From Proteromonas lacertae (Eukaryota; Sar; Bigyra; Opalinata; Proteromonadidae), in assembly GCA_002245135.1 (NCBI GenBank), contig NGBS01001162.1:248001-312000 (forward strand): a stretch of DNA of 64,000 nt, read 5' to 3'. The notes under the pieces are model-generated. The model saw only the letters and a program-made list of their open reading frames with translations. It did not search any database and had not been told where the DNA came from. Each line of letters begins with the position of its first letter. The first letter of the stretch is position 1. The translations under genes and the position numbers were made by a program. Shown here in pieces: positions 10,789 to 23,302 of this stretch.

Positions 10789-12307
10789 TTACAACTTCAT
10801 ATGTAATTCTTTTACAGCTTCATCGCATAACCTTTGTCTATGATCAGGATGAGCAATGGATATCAGCAATTTTGCTCTTTCTCTTATGTTTTTACCAAAC
10901 AAATCAACTATTCCATACTCTGTTGCAACATACCTTGCATTTGCTCTTGTAGTAACAACACCAGCTCCTGGTTTTAATACTGATGAAATTCTACTTTCTC
11001 CACGTTTTGTAATACTTGGCAAAGCAATTACTGACTTGCCATTTGGACATAAACTTGTTCCATAAAGAAAATCAACTTGACCTCCAAATCCTGAATATAT
11101 TCTATACCCTATTGAATCTGAACATATTTGACCAGTCAAATCAATCTCTATTGCTGAATTAATTGAAACCATTTTGTAATTCTGGCTTATTATGTAAGGA
11201 TTATTGGTTTGATCTACATCTCTTAATGCAATGTCTTTATTATAATTCATAAAATCATACAACTTCTTTGTACCTAATGCAAATGTGGAAGTTATTAAAC
11301 CATTTTCAACTGTTTTCTATATAAAATAGCTAAATATAAATTATATATAAATACATATTTACCAGTAATGATTCCTTTATTATATAAAGTAATTATTCCA
11401 TCACTAAATATTTCAGTATGAACTCCTAAATCTTTATAACCTGTTAATTTTGTTAAAACAGCTTCAGGAATTGAACCAATTCCTACTTGAACAGTTGAAT
11501 GATCTTCAATTAGTTTTTCTGCTATTAAGCTAGCAATTTTATCACTCACTTCATCACTTTTTGATGGTACTTCTATTATACTATGATTATCTTCAATTGC
11601 ATAATCAATATTAGATATATGAATTATTCCATTTCCATATACAAATGGCATTGATTTGTTTATAATTGCTATTATTTTCTTGGATGATTTTATTCCTGTC
11701 ATAGCTTCTGCACAAGTGATTCCTAATGAACAATATCCATCTTTATTAGGAGGAGTGACTTGTATAAATGAAATATCTGGCTTATAATATTCTCTTAAGA
11801 ATTTTGGAACATCACTGAAAAACATTGGAGTATATTCTACTAAACCATATTTATATGCTTTTCTTTCAGCTGCTCCCATAAACAATACTCTATTTTTGAA
11901 TATTCCTTTACAATCTATTTATGAATTACTAATTGTTCATTGACTATACCTTCTTGAATGTATTTCTGTTCACCGCAAGGGAATAATTGACATACTTCTA
12001 TATTCTTTAATTTATTCTCTTTGGCATGCTATTCAATAAACTCAATTTATCTAAAATACTGTAGTTAACTCATTACACAGTCTTTCAGCATAACCACCTC
12101 CACTAGGTGTATAAATCTATATAATAATGATACAAATAAATTCAATACCTTCATATTGCTATTTATGTTAGACATGGCAGTATTATAATCACAAAATTGT
12201 GTTTTTTTATTTTTATTTATGCCCCAAGGTTCTCTTTTCAAACAAAGATTAGAAATAAACCTGTTTGAGATTTTGAAACTTCTTCTAAGATGAGAAAAAC
12301 CAATCAT
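10789..12307 (-). CDS. Acetyl-CoA hydrolase / acetate:succinate CoA-transferase
   Basis: Transfers CoA from acetyl-CoA to an acid (succinate or similar), or hydrolyses it, in acetate-producing organelle metabolism. The spliced protein reads KIYTPSGGGYAERLC, VQVGIGSIPEAVLTKL, then GVHTEIFSDG, whose Glu is the expected covalent CoA-thioester residue, SGFGGQVDFLYG and VTTRANARYVATEYGIVDLFG near the C-terminus. All are family signatures, and the length (about 430 residues) is typical. The N-terminus MIGFSHLRRSFKISNRF is basic and lacks acidic residues, consistent with a mitochondrial or hydrogenosomal leader. Four short introns. Substrate choice cannot be read from sequence alone. Confidence 0.85.
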
Positions 12308-12387
12308 ATCAAAAGTTTCACCAATTGTTTCCCCAATTTAAAAACAACAAATAAACAGAAAAAATGATTAACTATTATAAATTTTAA

Positions 12388-13865
12388 TTAAGCTAAATAA
12401 TGATATGTATTTGGATCTTTTTCATCTCTTTCAATATATTCTCTATCAATTAAATTTTCAATCCTTGATTTAATTGCTTCTACGGCTGGTTTAAACATTT
12501 GTAACTGTTCCAAAACCATACTAATCAACTTGGAATGGTTTAATTGTCTTCTAGACTTCATTATTCTTACAATGGCAGCTTCAATAGCTAGAGATCTATT
12601 CTCAATCGTTTTCTCTTTATAAACTGTATTATCAACTACAGGCATTGGTATAACAACTCTTTTAGAAGCAGACACAAATTTCTCATTTAATCTAAGTATA
12701 TCACCAGGCTGAACTACTTTTTTATTCTCATCATCATCACCTTCATCTTCATTCTTACCTTCTTTATATTTTCTTAACAATTTATACTTTGAAAACAATA
12801 ATGGGCTAATTATCCTTTTACACATACCATCATCACATTGAAACATATCTTTAGCATTATCATAACTGATTTCATTCTTCTTATTAAACTGTAATAACAA
12901 TATCGCTTGTGGTAATGATACTTGAATAGTATATTCTCTATTATCACACATCTTTCCTTCCATTAATATAATACTCTCATTATGAATATAATGTAATATT
13001 CTTCGAGGATATAACTGTTTATAGTAATTATTAAATGCTGTTATATATTTCATCATACTTTCTGGTAGTATTGGATTGAAATCCTTATTCGGAGTTGGCC
13101 AATAAGCTTGAGTTAATATTTTAATATAGAAATCAATTATTCTTTTGCCAGAAGATGCTTTATTCATCATTTCTTTTATTATTTCATGGTATTTATTATA
13201 TTCTTCAATATTACTGGTTAAATCATTCAGCATTCCTTCTAATTTACAAGTTAATTGAGGACCACATTTCAATCTAAAACAGTCAATCATATGCTTCTCA
13301 AATTCATAAGAAGTTGTTTTCTCTTCTAATAATCTTCTACTTAAATGTGTTCTATATATTGTACTGAAAATATCTTTATCTTCTACATAACAGAATAATT
13401 CCACGATTGTAGTTAGTTTGCTCTCTGTTTCATCAATATTGAAATGACCTTTTACAGCTTCATTAATGAAATGGTCACAGTATGATGACAATAATTCAGC
13501 TGTATAATATTTACCAATTTGTTTATTGATATATGTAGAAAATGATTTATTCACTGCGCTGTGAATGAAAGGAGAATCGGAATATTCTTTATTGATCATT
13601 TGAAAGACAGAGTTATATAAATCTAACAATTGTTGAATAAATACATCATCTTGAGGTTTATCTTTTTTGTATTTTTCAATTCTTATTTTTCTTTCGTTTA
13701 TATATCTTTCACAACAGTCGTTTAAAAATTTTAATAAGATATTACCAATATGTTCTAATCCATTTGGTATTTCATTATATAATTTGGTTATTCTGTTTAA
13801 TTCTACTATTTTTTTATTCTCTAATAAATAATATAAACCATATTTATCATGACAAACCAACTGTT

Positions 13866-13904
<39 letters not shown>

Positions 13905-14247
13905 GTTTGTTTAGTAATTATTATTATACGTGTTCAGTGATTAATTGTTGATATACAGCATCCATTACAACTTTTAGTGAGGAAGGAATACATTCTTTTA
14001 ATCTTTCAATTTCTTTATTTACTAATATTTCACACTATATATACATAATATAATAATAATTATGATTATCAATTATACATTTTCAATGTATTGGATTGGA
14101 TTTAATTCGTTTATCATAGTAATTGATACTCCTTGATAATATTCACTCGTATCAGCAACTACTCTTGGCTCTAGTGAAGAATGATAACAATCATTTGAAC
14201 TATTTGTATCATAATCCTTAAACAACTATATTATAATAATTTATAAC

Positions 14248-14296
<49 letters not shown>

Positions 14297-14478
14297 ACTA
14301 TTTCTCTTATAAGTGTATGATCAATTTTCTGATTATCTCTATCATAATGTAATAATATGATTATATGTTCAATTAATTTCTTCATATGATTTCTGAATAC
14401 TTCTTTTATAAATATTTTACGGCAAGCTTCTTTTAATGAATCTAGTTTCTTCTTTTTTATATAATATCGATTCTAATT

Positions 14479-14518
<40 letters not shown>

Positions 14519-14922
14519 ATAATCACACAATTTATCAAGCCATGTAATCAATGTATCATACCTTTTCCATCTAACTAAGAACTCTTTTAAGTAATCTGTT
14601 GGATTTATGCTCTTTGAGGCTAATCCTGGTATTATTCTTTCCTTACAATATTTTGTACAAGTCTAGTAGTGAATATAAATGCGCTAATACTTCTTGAACC
14701 TTTTCATATATGTATTTCACGTTTTCTTCTTCTTTAGCATTTTCACAACATAGAGTATAAACCTTTCTATTTTAATAAACGACTATGGTTATTATACGTA
14801 TATAAATCAGCATGAGTTTTTCTAGTAACATAATTCTTGTGTTCTGAGTCTAGACTTCTTATAGCTGGATTAATTCCCTGTGTCATCACAGATTCCCATA
14901 CTTTATAAATAGTTTCAGACAT
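12388..14922 (-). CDS. Cullin (CUL1/CUL3-type ubiquitin ligase scaffold)
   Basis: Scaffold of a cullin-RING E3 ligase. The start at 14920-14922 gives MSETIYKVWESVMTQGINPA. Later helical repeats form the N-terminal stalk. The cullin homology domain includes HLSRRLL, FRLKCGPQLTCKLEGML and QAILLLQFNKKNEISYDNA. The C-terminal winged helix carries the neddylation motif IVRIMKSRRQLNHSKLI (acceptor Lys after RIM) and ends PNTYHYLA, the canonical cullin terminus. Several 5' introns consist of long TA repeats. Length is near 770 residues. Which adaptor it binds cannot be told with certainty; the YHYLA end is closest to CUL1/CUL3. Confidence 0.9.
13871..13902. repeat. TA dinucleotide repeat forming most of a cullin intron
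   Basis: About 16 TA units directly upstream of the long cullin exon; on the coding strand the repeat itself supplies the GTATAT start and TAG end of the intron. Confidence 0.7.
14256..14291. repeat. TA dinucleotide repeat in cullin intron
   Basis: Nearly pure TA tract of about 36 bp between two cullin coding segments; the splice sites are embedded in it. Confidence 0.65.
14483..14514. repeat. TA dinucleotide repeat in cullin intron
   Basis: Third TA tract within the 5' half of the cullin gene, again coinciding with an intron. Confidence 0.65.
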
Positions 14923-15063
14923 TACGAAGAATAAAAAAAGGGATTTTTCTTCGTCTAATACAATACAACATAATACAGTGTATTATTTTATTAATCTGAA
15001 ATTTTAGCAAGATATAGATATTATACTGTTAATCATATTCTTATCATTTTACAAATTGATTAA

Positions 15064-15645
15064 TTGAAGAAATTATATCCAAATATAGCAGATAATATAG
15101 AAACTTTTATCAATACACCAGTTATATATGATCAAAAGAAACATAAATTATCTAAATCCTTCATAGAAATTAGTTACAATAGTGATGTAGTATGTAATGA
15201 TCATTGGTATTTAGAATGCTTATTTAGAATATTATTAACAAAGAGAGTTAATACTCCGTTGTTGATAGTTGGATCAAATCCTTTCAAACTAAAATTACTT
15301 CAGGATTTATGTCCAAATAACAAAGTAATTGATATATCAAGATCATATGATTCTTCTCATTTATTTGGTAGTACTGTTGTTGGTAATACATCTGAATTAT
15401 TAACATCTATTAATCAAATATCAGCATCCAATGTTTCACCCCAATTCAACAGTTGGAAGAAGGAATGGTTGAATGAAAGTAAAAATGGCAATACTCATAT
15501 CTTCTTCAAACCAGGTTTGTTATTATCAGCATATTTATGTGAAGAAGATATAATAATGAATCACTTGGATTTGTTAAATGAAGCAATGTTACCTAGAATG
15601 CATGGCTTTTTAGATATTTATAGTAATAATACAATGCAAATGTAA
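15064..15645 (+). pseudogene. AAA-module-like ORF without a start codon (midasin/dynein type)
   Basis: An open frame of 193 codons begins right after a stop (15061-15063) with TTG; no ATG lies between it and the divergent cullin start, and no upstream exon could be found. HWYLECLFRILL... TPLLIVGSNPFKLKLLQDLC resembles the start of a midasin- or dynein-type AAA module, but the Walker A is missing (GSNPFKLK in place of GxxGxGKT). VIDISRSYDSSHLFGS and the late segment PGLLLSAYLCEEDIIMNHL followed by LDLLNEAMLPRMHGFLD match the position of the ExxDL and Walker B region, again without the acidic pair. Most likely a diverged or truncated gene remnant; a cryptic upstream exon would overturn this. 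Confidence 0.45.
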
Positions 15646-15672
15646 ATTCAACATAATAATATAATATTTTAA

Positions 15673-18600
15673 TTATTCATCATTCTCTTTTTTCTCTCTC
15701 ACTATATCTTTAATTTCATCTTGAATACTCTTATCTTCTTCTTTTTCTATTCTTTCAATTGGTATAAATTTTGAAATATCTGGTATATTATCTTCAGGTG
15801 TATCAATATCATTTAGTTGATGAATATATTCATTCCATCTAAAAGCATAATCTTTAGATTTCAATCTCTTTTCAATTGTAGTAATATAATCAACCAATCC
15901 CTGATTATTAAATTTGAAATTATCTATTCTTTGTTGTAACTCATCTAAAAATGTATTTATTTCTATTTTCATTTGAAGTAGTTTTACTGTTGATGGAATC
16001 ATTTTATCAATAGTAACATTGCTAAGATATTGTATTGAATTAGATAAATAACCACTTATCACATCATATCTATCTTTTATAGCTTTTGGTAGTTTTACTT
16101 CTTCATCTTTAGATTCTTCTACTGCTTCTATTGTGGAATTATCAATTACATCTTTATGATAATCTGTTGATTTCCATTTTAATTTTCTAAGTGAATAAGG
16201 TAAATCATAATGTCTATCAAAAAGATTGATTCTTTTCATCTCATCATATCCTTCAATATATAATTCTTGTCTTGCTATTTTATTATATTCAATAATTCTA
16301 TCATATAATTTTAATAAACTGCCCACCATTTTAAATTTAAAAGAGAAGATAGAAACTGTATTTGCATATGAAATATTGTCTTTATCAAATGGATCTATAC
16401 TAATATCTATATCATTGTGAATAAAAAGATCAGAAAATTGATTAAACATGATTAAAAATGGATTAGATGGTTGATATGTTACAAATTTTCCTCTTATATC
16501 AATTGAACAGAATCTCAATTGATTAACTATTTTCCATGGATTACAATATTGTAAATTATATAACAGAGAATGAAGTTCACCCAACTAAATATTAAAATTT
16601 GATAATATATAAATATATATACTGGAAATATTTTATTTAATAATGATTGATAAACATGAATACCAAAGGCAGTCAAAAATACATTATTTCCATTATAACA
16701 TCTATTTCATTATATAAATATTATATACTCCAATATTCTATTTTCTATTTCTGATTCATCCACATCACGATTTAATAAACTAAATAACAAGTAATACGCT
16801 GTATCTGTATTTCTATCCATGTCTTCTTCATTTTCTAAGTATAATGAATATGCTCTACTATTATATCCTGAATTTGGTTCTTTATTATTTTTCTATAACA
16901 AAATATCTAATTCATAAATACTAAAAGTAGTCTCATTGAAGCCATTAATTTAGTTTTACTGTCAAATATATTACTATTGATTATTTTATCTTCTAATTCA
17001 TATTTTAAGCATTGGTGCAAAGCTAATTCACTTGCATTTCTTTCAATCAATTTATCTATTCCCTATTTAAGTAAATTATTTTAAATATACTATTTCAATC
17101 TTTCCATTATCTTCAAATACCTTGAAAAGTTGTTCATCTGTAAAGATTTGTAATTGATCATCTCTTAATGTATTTACTATATCATCATTTAATCCATATA
17201 ACATTGAATATTTTCTAAATGTTCGATCATCACATTTCAATAAATAATCTTGTAACTCATTTGTATCTTTCATTGATAATAACTATTAAATCATAATACA
17301 TATTATATATACATGAGCTGATTCTACATATAATTCATTCTTTTCGCTAATTTCAAACAAAACATCATCATATTTCTTTACTTTCGGCATTAATTTGGAT
17401 ATTTTTTCTTTCTTCTGTAATATATCATACATTAATATTGATTCTTCTATTGTTTCACTTTTCTCTAAACAATCACTCAACTATTCATTATATTGTTGAT
17501 ATATAATTATTATACTAAATATGGATCTTTTATATTGGCAAAATGTCTTCCTGCTTCAATATACATTTTCTTATTATTCTTACTTTCTTTTGCATTGATA
17601 TATTGTTTTAGACCTAAACATAATTCACTCATTTCTTGGTTTCTACCATTTCTAAAACATTTCTCTGCTTCATCATATTCACTTCTTTGTAATAAATTTA
17701 AACCTTGTCTTTGCCATTCTCGACTAATATCATCTAACGAACCAGCATCTGCAATTATTACTAAGTCTTCTATATCTATCATTCCTTTGGATGTAAAATA
17801 TTTCATTAAGGGATTTAAATTCTTTTTCTCTTCAAAGAAATATAAAGTAGATCTTGCTCTAGTTATGGCAGTATAGAATTCTTTCAATTCGTTTATTAAT
17901 ACTATATGAATCTTTTCATCAAAATTAGATGGCTTAATTTTCAGTATTTCATTTTCTTCATCTATCATTTTGCTTATTATACTCCATTCTTTATCATATT
18001 CAGAATCACTAAAGAAATTATATAATATCACACTGTCAAATTCTAATCCTTTACATTGACTAATTGTCATTATTAAATTGGATTTTAAATCTGAAGGAAT
18101 TCTTTCACGACTTTCATTATTTCGAATTAACAAAACTCGATTTGCTCCAAAGGAACTAACTATCATATTATCTTTTCGATTGTTGTATTGAAATGAGGAT
18201 AATAGTTTTGTTTTGTCATGTTGATTGATGTAAATAGGATTTGGACCATTGAATAGTCCTTTATCTCCTTCTAGTTTATCAATACTATCAGGAAATAAAT
18301 ATTGTAAGATTTTCAATGTATCAGCGGCTAATTTCAGTATATTATTGTGAGATCGATAGTTGTAAGATAGTTGATTAATTGTTGGAGTAATGATTTTCAT
18401 AAAAGAATCATTATTGTGATATTTTAATTCACCTTTACTAAAACAATAAAATAAGCTTCGAATATCTTCAAATCTAAAGCCAATTCCTTTGGATATTGTT
18501 TGAGCTGTATCTCCACTTAAAAATAAATTGTTAGCATCTTTTATTAAATTCATTATTAAGGCTATTTCACTTTGAGTTAAATCTTGAACTTCATCTACAT

Positions 18601-21600
18601 AGATTTCATCAAATTTCATAAATTCTTCATCATTCTCTATTCTATTCGCTAAATTAAATATCACATCCATTTCATCATATAATCTATTCAGTTTCTTGTA
18701 ATATTCATATTTCTTGAATAATTCATATATCTCTTTTCTTTGTTCTTCATCACATAGACTTCTCTTTCGACCAAATTTCAAGTATTCTTCTTCATTTATA
18801 TAACCATTTTCATTGTTTAACGATTCTACTGATCCTTTTATATATGATTTGATTTCTTGCCATAATAAACTACTACTTATCTTATTCTCACTATGAATTT
18901 CTTTATAGATCTCATTTTTGAATATTTCAAATGTTACTTCTCTTCGAAATGACTTTTCGTTTCTATCCTTTAAATCTTCATCATCTTCATTCATTTCTTC
19001 TAATAATTCAATACCTTTCTTATCTTCTTTCAAAAACTATTTAATATATCAATAATATAAATATACAGCTTTTGATTCGGATATTGAAAAGAATTGTTCA
19101 CCTTTCAAAGAATTATCTAATAAGATTAGTAAACTTCGAATAGTTTCGAATATTGGATACATTTCATCAGAAAAATCTTTTAGTTGATTTATATCTTTCA
19201 TGGATGGAGTTGGATGATTTGTTCCTTTCTTCATTGCATTAAACATCTTATTCACATCTTTCATCAAACCATTACTTCTAGTTATAAATAATTGTTTATA
19301 ATCTTTAGAATTAAATATATAACTATTCCACATTCTATATACACAACATGTTGTTTTACCTGTTCCACTTCTACCAATCAAAATCATTGATTCTTTTGGA
19401 TTTGGATTTAAATGAATAAAATGATGTTCTAATTCTGATATTCGGAAATTGAATTTTAAAGCATTTTTTCTCTATTTACAATTATTTAAAACTATTATAT
19501 ATACTTCATTATTTATTAATGTATTAAACATTTCATCATTTAATGTGAAAAATTTCATGAGAGATAATTGACCATTACTTGTATCAGCTGGAATTATCAC
19601 TTTACATTTCTTACTACTTTCTACACTCTTTTTACTTTCTGAATAACAATCTATTTAAATATAACTATTTATAAAATACAAGGAATATTTGAATCATCTT
19701 TCTTTTTATTATAAGGTATTTCTGCTTGATGATAAGAACTGTTAATTGCTGCTTCATAATTCTCTTTTATAAAATTTATCTCTTTTTCGATTTCTTTTTC
19801 TTCTTCAACAATATTCCAAATACAGATTATTTCAGAATAAAATGTATCATTCTCATTTGATAATCTTTCAGAAAATCCCATTTTTATTTCCCATATTAAG
19901 TAAAAATTTTCTAATATCTTATTGTAATAAATTTCAATTGTTGTTTTTGAATCAGATAATACTATTTCTCTTTTTATACTTTCCTTCCACTCACAGTTTC
20001 CCTATTCAATTATAGTATTGATATGAATATACAATTTCACACACCTTATTCAATATAAATAGAATTAAAGGAACTAATTTTACTTGAACTAAAGCTTTTA
20101 CAAATTTTGAAGACATAATTATTTCCCAATTCAATTTACTTGGTAATTTATCATTATTAATAACAGGATGTGGATATAAATCTTCTTCTTTAATAACATC
20201 TCTATATCAAATGTATAAATGTTTAAAGAATATACAAGTTACTAATACTTTCTGAACATTTTATTGATATTGAATTTATTCTCTCTTTCAAATCCAAATA
20301 TTCTATATTATCAATAAAATAACAATATTATACTCTCATTAATGTTGTTTCTGAAATATTTAATGAAATCAATTATCTCTTTTGGTATATCATTAATTTG
20401 TTGAATTTCATTTGGTTTTTGTTTCTTTGCTAATTTTGACTGTTCATTTGACTTTGATGATATTTTTTGTTTAGTTTTCTTCAAACTACTCACATTTGTT
20501 GATCTTAATATTTGAATTGTTCTTTCATTTACTCTGTTTGACTTTGCATATTTAATAGCATTTGAGCCTTTTATTTCTCTTTTCAAATCTACATTTTTTT
20601 CTCTCAGATATATCAATATATCTTCATTTTGTGTTTTTATTGCAACTCTAACTGGATTTAATAATTCATTCAAGGAGAACTATATAATGTTATAATTAAT
20701 ATTATAAATACATTTATATCTAATCCACTATTTACAGCTAGTTTTAATGAATTAAGATCATTGTGTTTGATTAATGTGGATAATATAATTGATAGATTTC
20801 TATAATTTTCAGATTTTATATTCTCTTTACAAATATCTGGAATAGCTTTAAAATTGATTAGAAATTTACATATTTCATAATGATATGTTAATTTTTGATA
20901 TTTATTTGGATTTAATGAATCAATTATCTTGTATAACATGTTTTTACTCAAACCTAACTTCATTTCATCATCCAATAATTCGATTTTTTCTCTGTAATAA
21001 GTCAAAAGTGAATTAATTTCTGTATTATCAGGTAGATCTAATAAGCAATTATCTTTAAAGAAAATAATTGAAGAAATGTGATTTGGATTTTCATCATAGT
21101 ATTGTTGAAATAATACTGTGATTTCTTTTAAACTCTTTTCGATTATTTCTTTCGAACTAAATAAATATTTTAACAACACTTCTATATTATTACCATGAAT
21201 ATTGAATCTTTCTTTCACATCTAAAATATTGTTCTCTGTTGTATATATAGCTAAAAATGATGAAAATTTCTCTGATTCTATTTGAGACAACTTATATCCT
21301 TTCTATTAATAATTTATATACAAACATTTATATACCTTCATTCTTTCAATTATCTTATTCCATTCTATGTTTGTCCATAAATCATCATTCAATTTTTCAT
21401 ATTTCTAAATATTGAATAATTATTATTATATATATATACTTTCATTTCCATATATTCTTTGACATCTTCATTTGAAAATAATGATAAAAACATTATATTC
21501 GTATAATGAACTTGAATCTTAACTTCTTCCTTCACTATATTATAACATATTCTTTGAGAAGAATCTCTCTCCATCTCGACAAATAGTAAATCAATTGGCA

Positions 21601-22104
21601 TATAATTCTTTCCATCAGTAGATAATAGAATCTTTTTTAATTCATACTTTGGATAATCTTTTACTAACCATTTTAATATGCTATATTTCCCTATTAATTA
21701 AATCAATATCATCTATACTAAATGCAAAGAGAACATGAAATAATGTTTGATTCTTATTATTTCTCATTTTAATAAAATCATATTTTGGAGGGTTTTGTTT
21801 TGATATTACATCAAACACATCATCAGATAATAATGGCAAGTAAAAATAAAAGAGTGGAGTATATTCTAATAACTTCATTGCTTCATAATACTTCTTATCA
21901 TTATTTTTCTCTTGATTAAATAACAGATTCTCCAAATTACTAAAAAAATAATAAGAACACTTAATATATATACCAATAAACATTAGGTTTTAATAAATCT
22001 CCAAAAGCATCAAATGCTTCATGTAAATAATTTATGTCTGGTGGAGTGATATAGAGAGTTATTGTTTTTCTTAAATATTTTTCCATTATATTACTATATA
22101 AAGG

Positions 22105-22143
<39 letters not shown>

Positions 22144-23009
22144 TGATGAGTTGTATTTTCCAGATAATAATTGATATATTTCTTTAATTGGGGATTTTAA
22201 TTTATCACTATTTGTTAAGATTTCATATTTATGTTCTTGTAAACATTTTACAGCTTCTTTGAATGATAAATTAATTCCTACAGCTTTCATAATAGAATCA
22301 TAATCTATTAGTTGTTCTTCTTTATATCCATTCTCTAAATTCCATTCATATACTGTTTTAAATATCTTTAAATTGTTTATTTCTTTTATCTCTTTAATTT
22401 CTACTTTTTCTTTTCTCATTTCTGCTTGATTTTCAATTCCTTCTATTTTTTCATTTTCTGTTTCTATTTTCTTGTTTTTCTTCTTGTTCTTTTTCTTTTT
22501 GTTCATCTCCTTATTATTTGTATCATTATCTCTTACTTCGTTAGTAGCAATTCTTTCAACTTCTTTTGTAGTTGATATTGTTTCTGTTGCTTCATTAGGA
22601 ATAGTAAGCTGTATATCTGGTTTCTCAATTTCAACTTTTGGAAAATCTTCTGGATATTTATCTCTCAGATTATTTATTGTATTTTCTTCCAGTTTATATT
22701 CTTTCACAAATTCGGTCAGTGTTTTACTTTCAACTTTCATTATACATCTTATATTTTGAATCAACATCTTATTCTCATAATTGTTCAGTTTCTTGTTCTT
22801 TATTATCTTCTTTAATAGTTTGTTTAAACAAATGTTCAATGATATATCTTTTGAATATACCTTATATTTCTAGATACATTATTTATAAATTATTTATTTA
22901 TATATACTTTTAGTCCTATATATTCTTCAAATGATTCTTCTTTTATTCTACTATTTATCGATTTTAAAGTTGAAATACAATCCTATTTAATATAAACATT
23001 AATATAAAC

Positions 23010-23045
<36 letters not shown>

Positions 23046-23263
23046 TGATATAGAGATTGTCGGATCAGTTATTTCATATGATACACTTTTATTATCGGTT
23101 TTCAAACTAACAAACAGTAAATCCTATTCAATTATAATTTTCATTTTTATATATACAATTGGTGTGTATCCTTTTTCATCTTTTAATATCAACATACTTC
23201 TCTTCATCTTTTCATCACAATTCTTATACATCCACTTTAAAAATTCGATATTTTCTATACTCA

Positions 23264-23302
<39 letters not shown>

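Noticed and set aside
13871-14514. CRISPR-like or satellite array
   Set aside because: Only dinucleotide TA tracts inside introns; no spaced repeats anywhere in the window.
14762-14790. AAACGACTAT copy in the cullin 5' region as a promoter element
   Set aside because: It lies within a cullin intron, far from any start codon.
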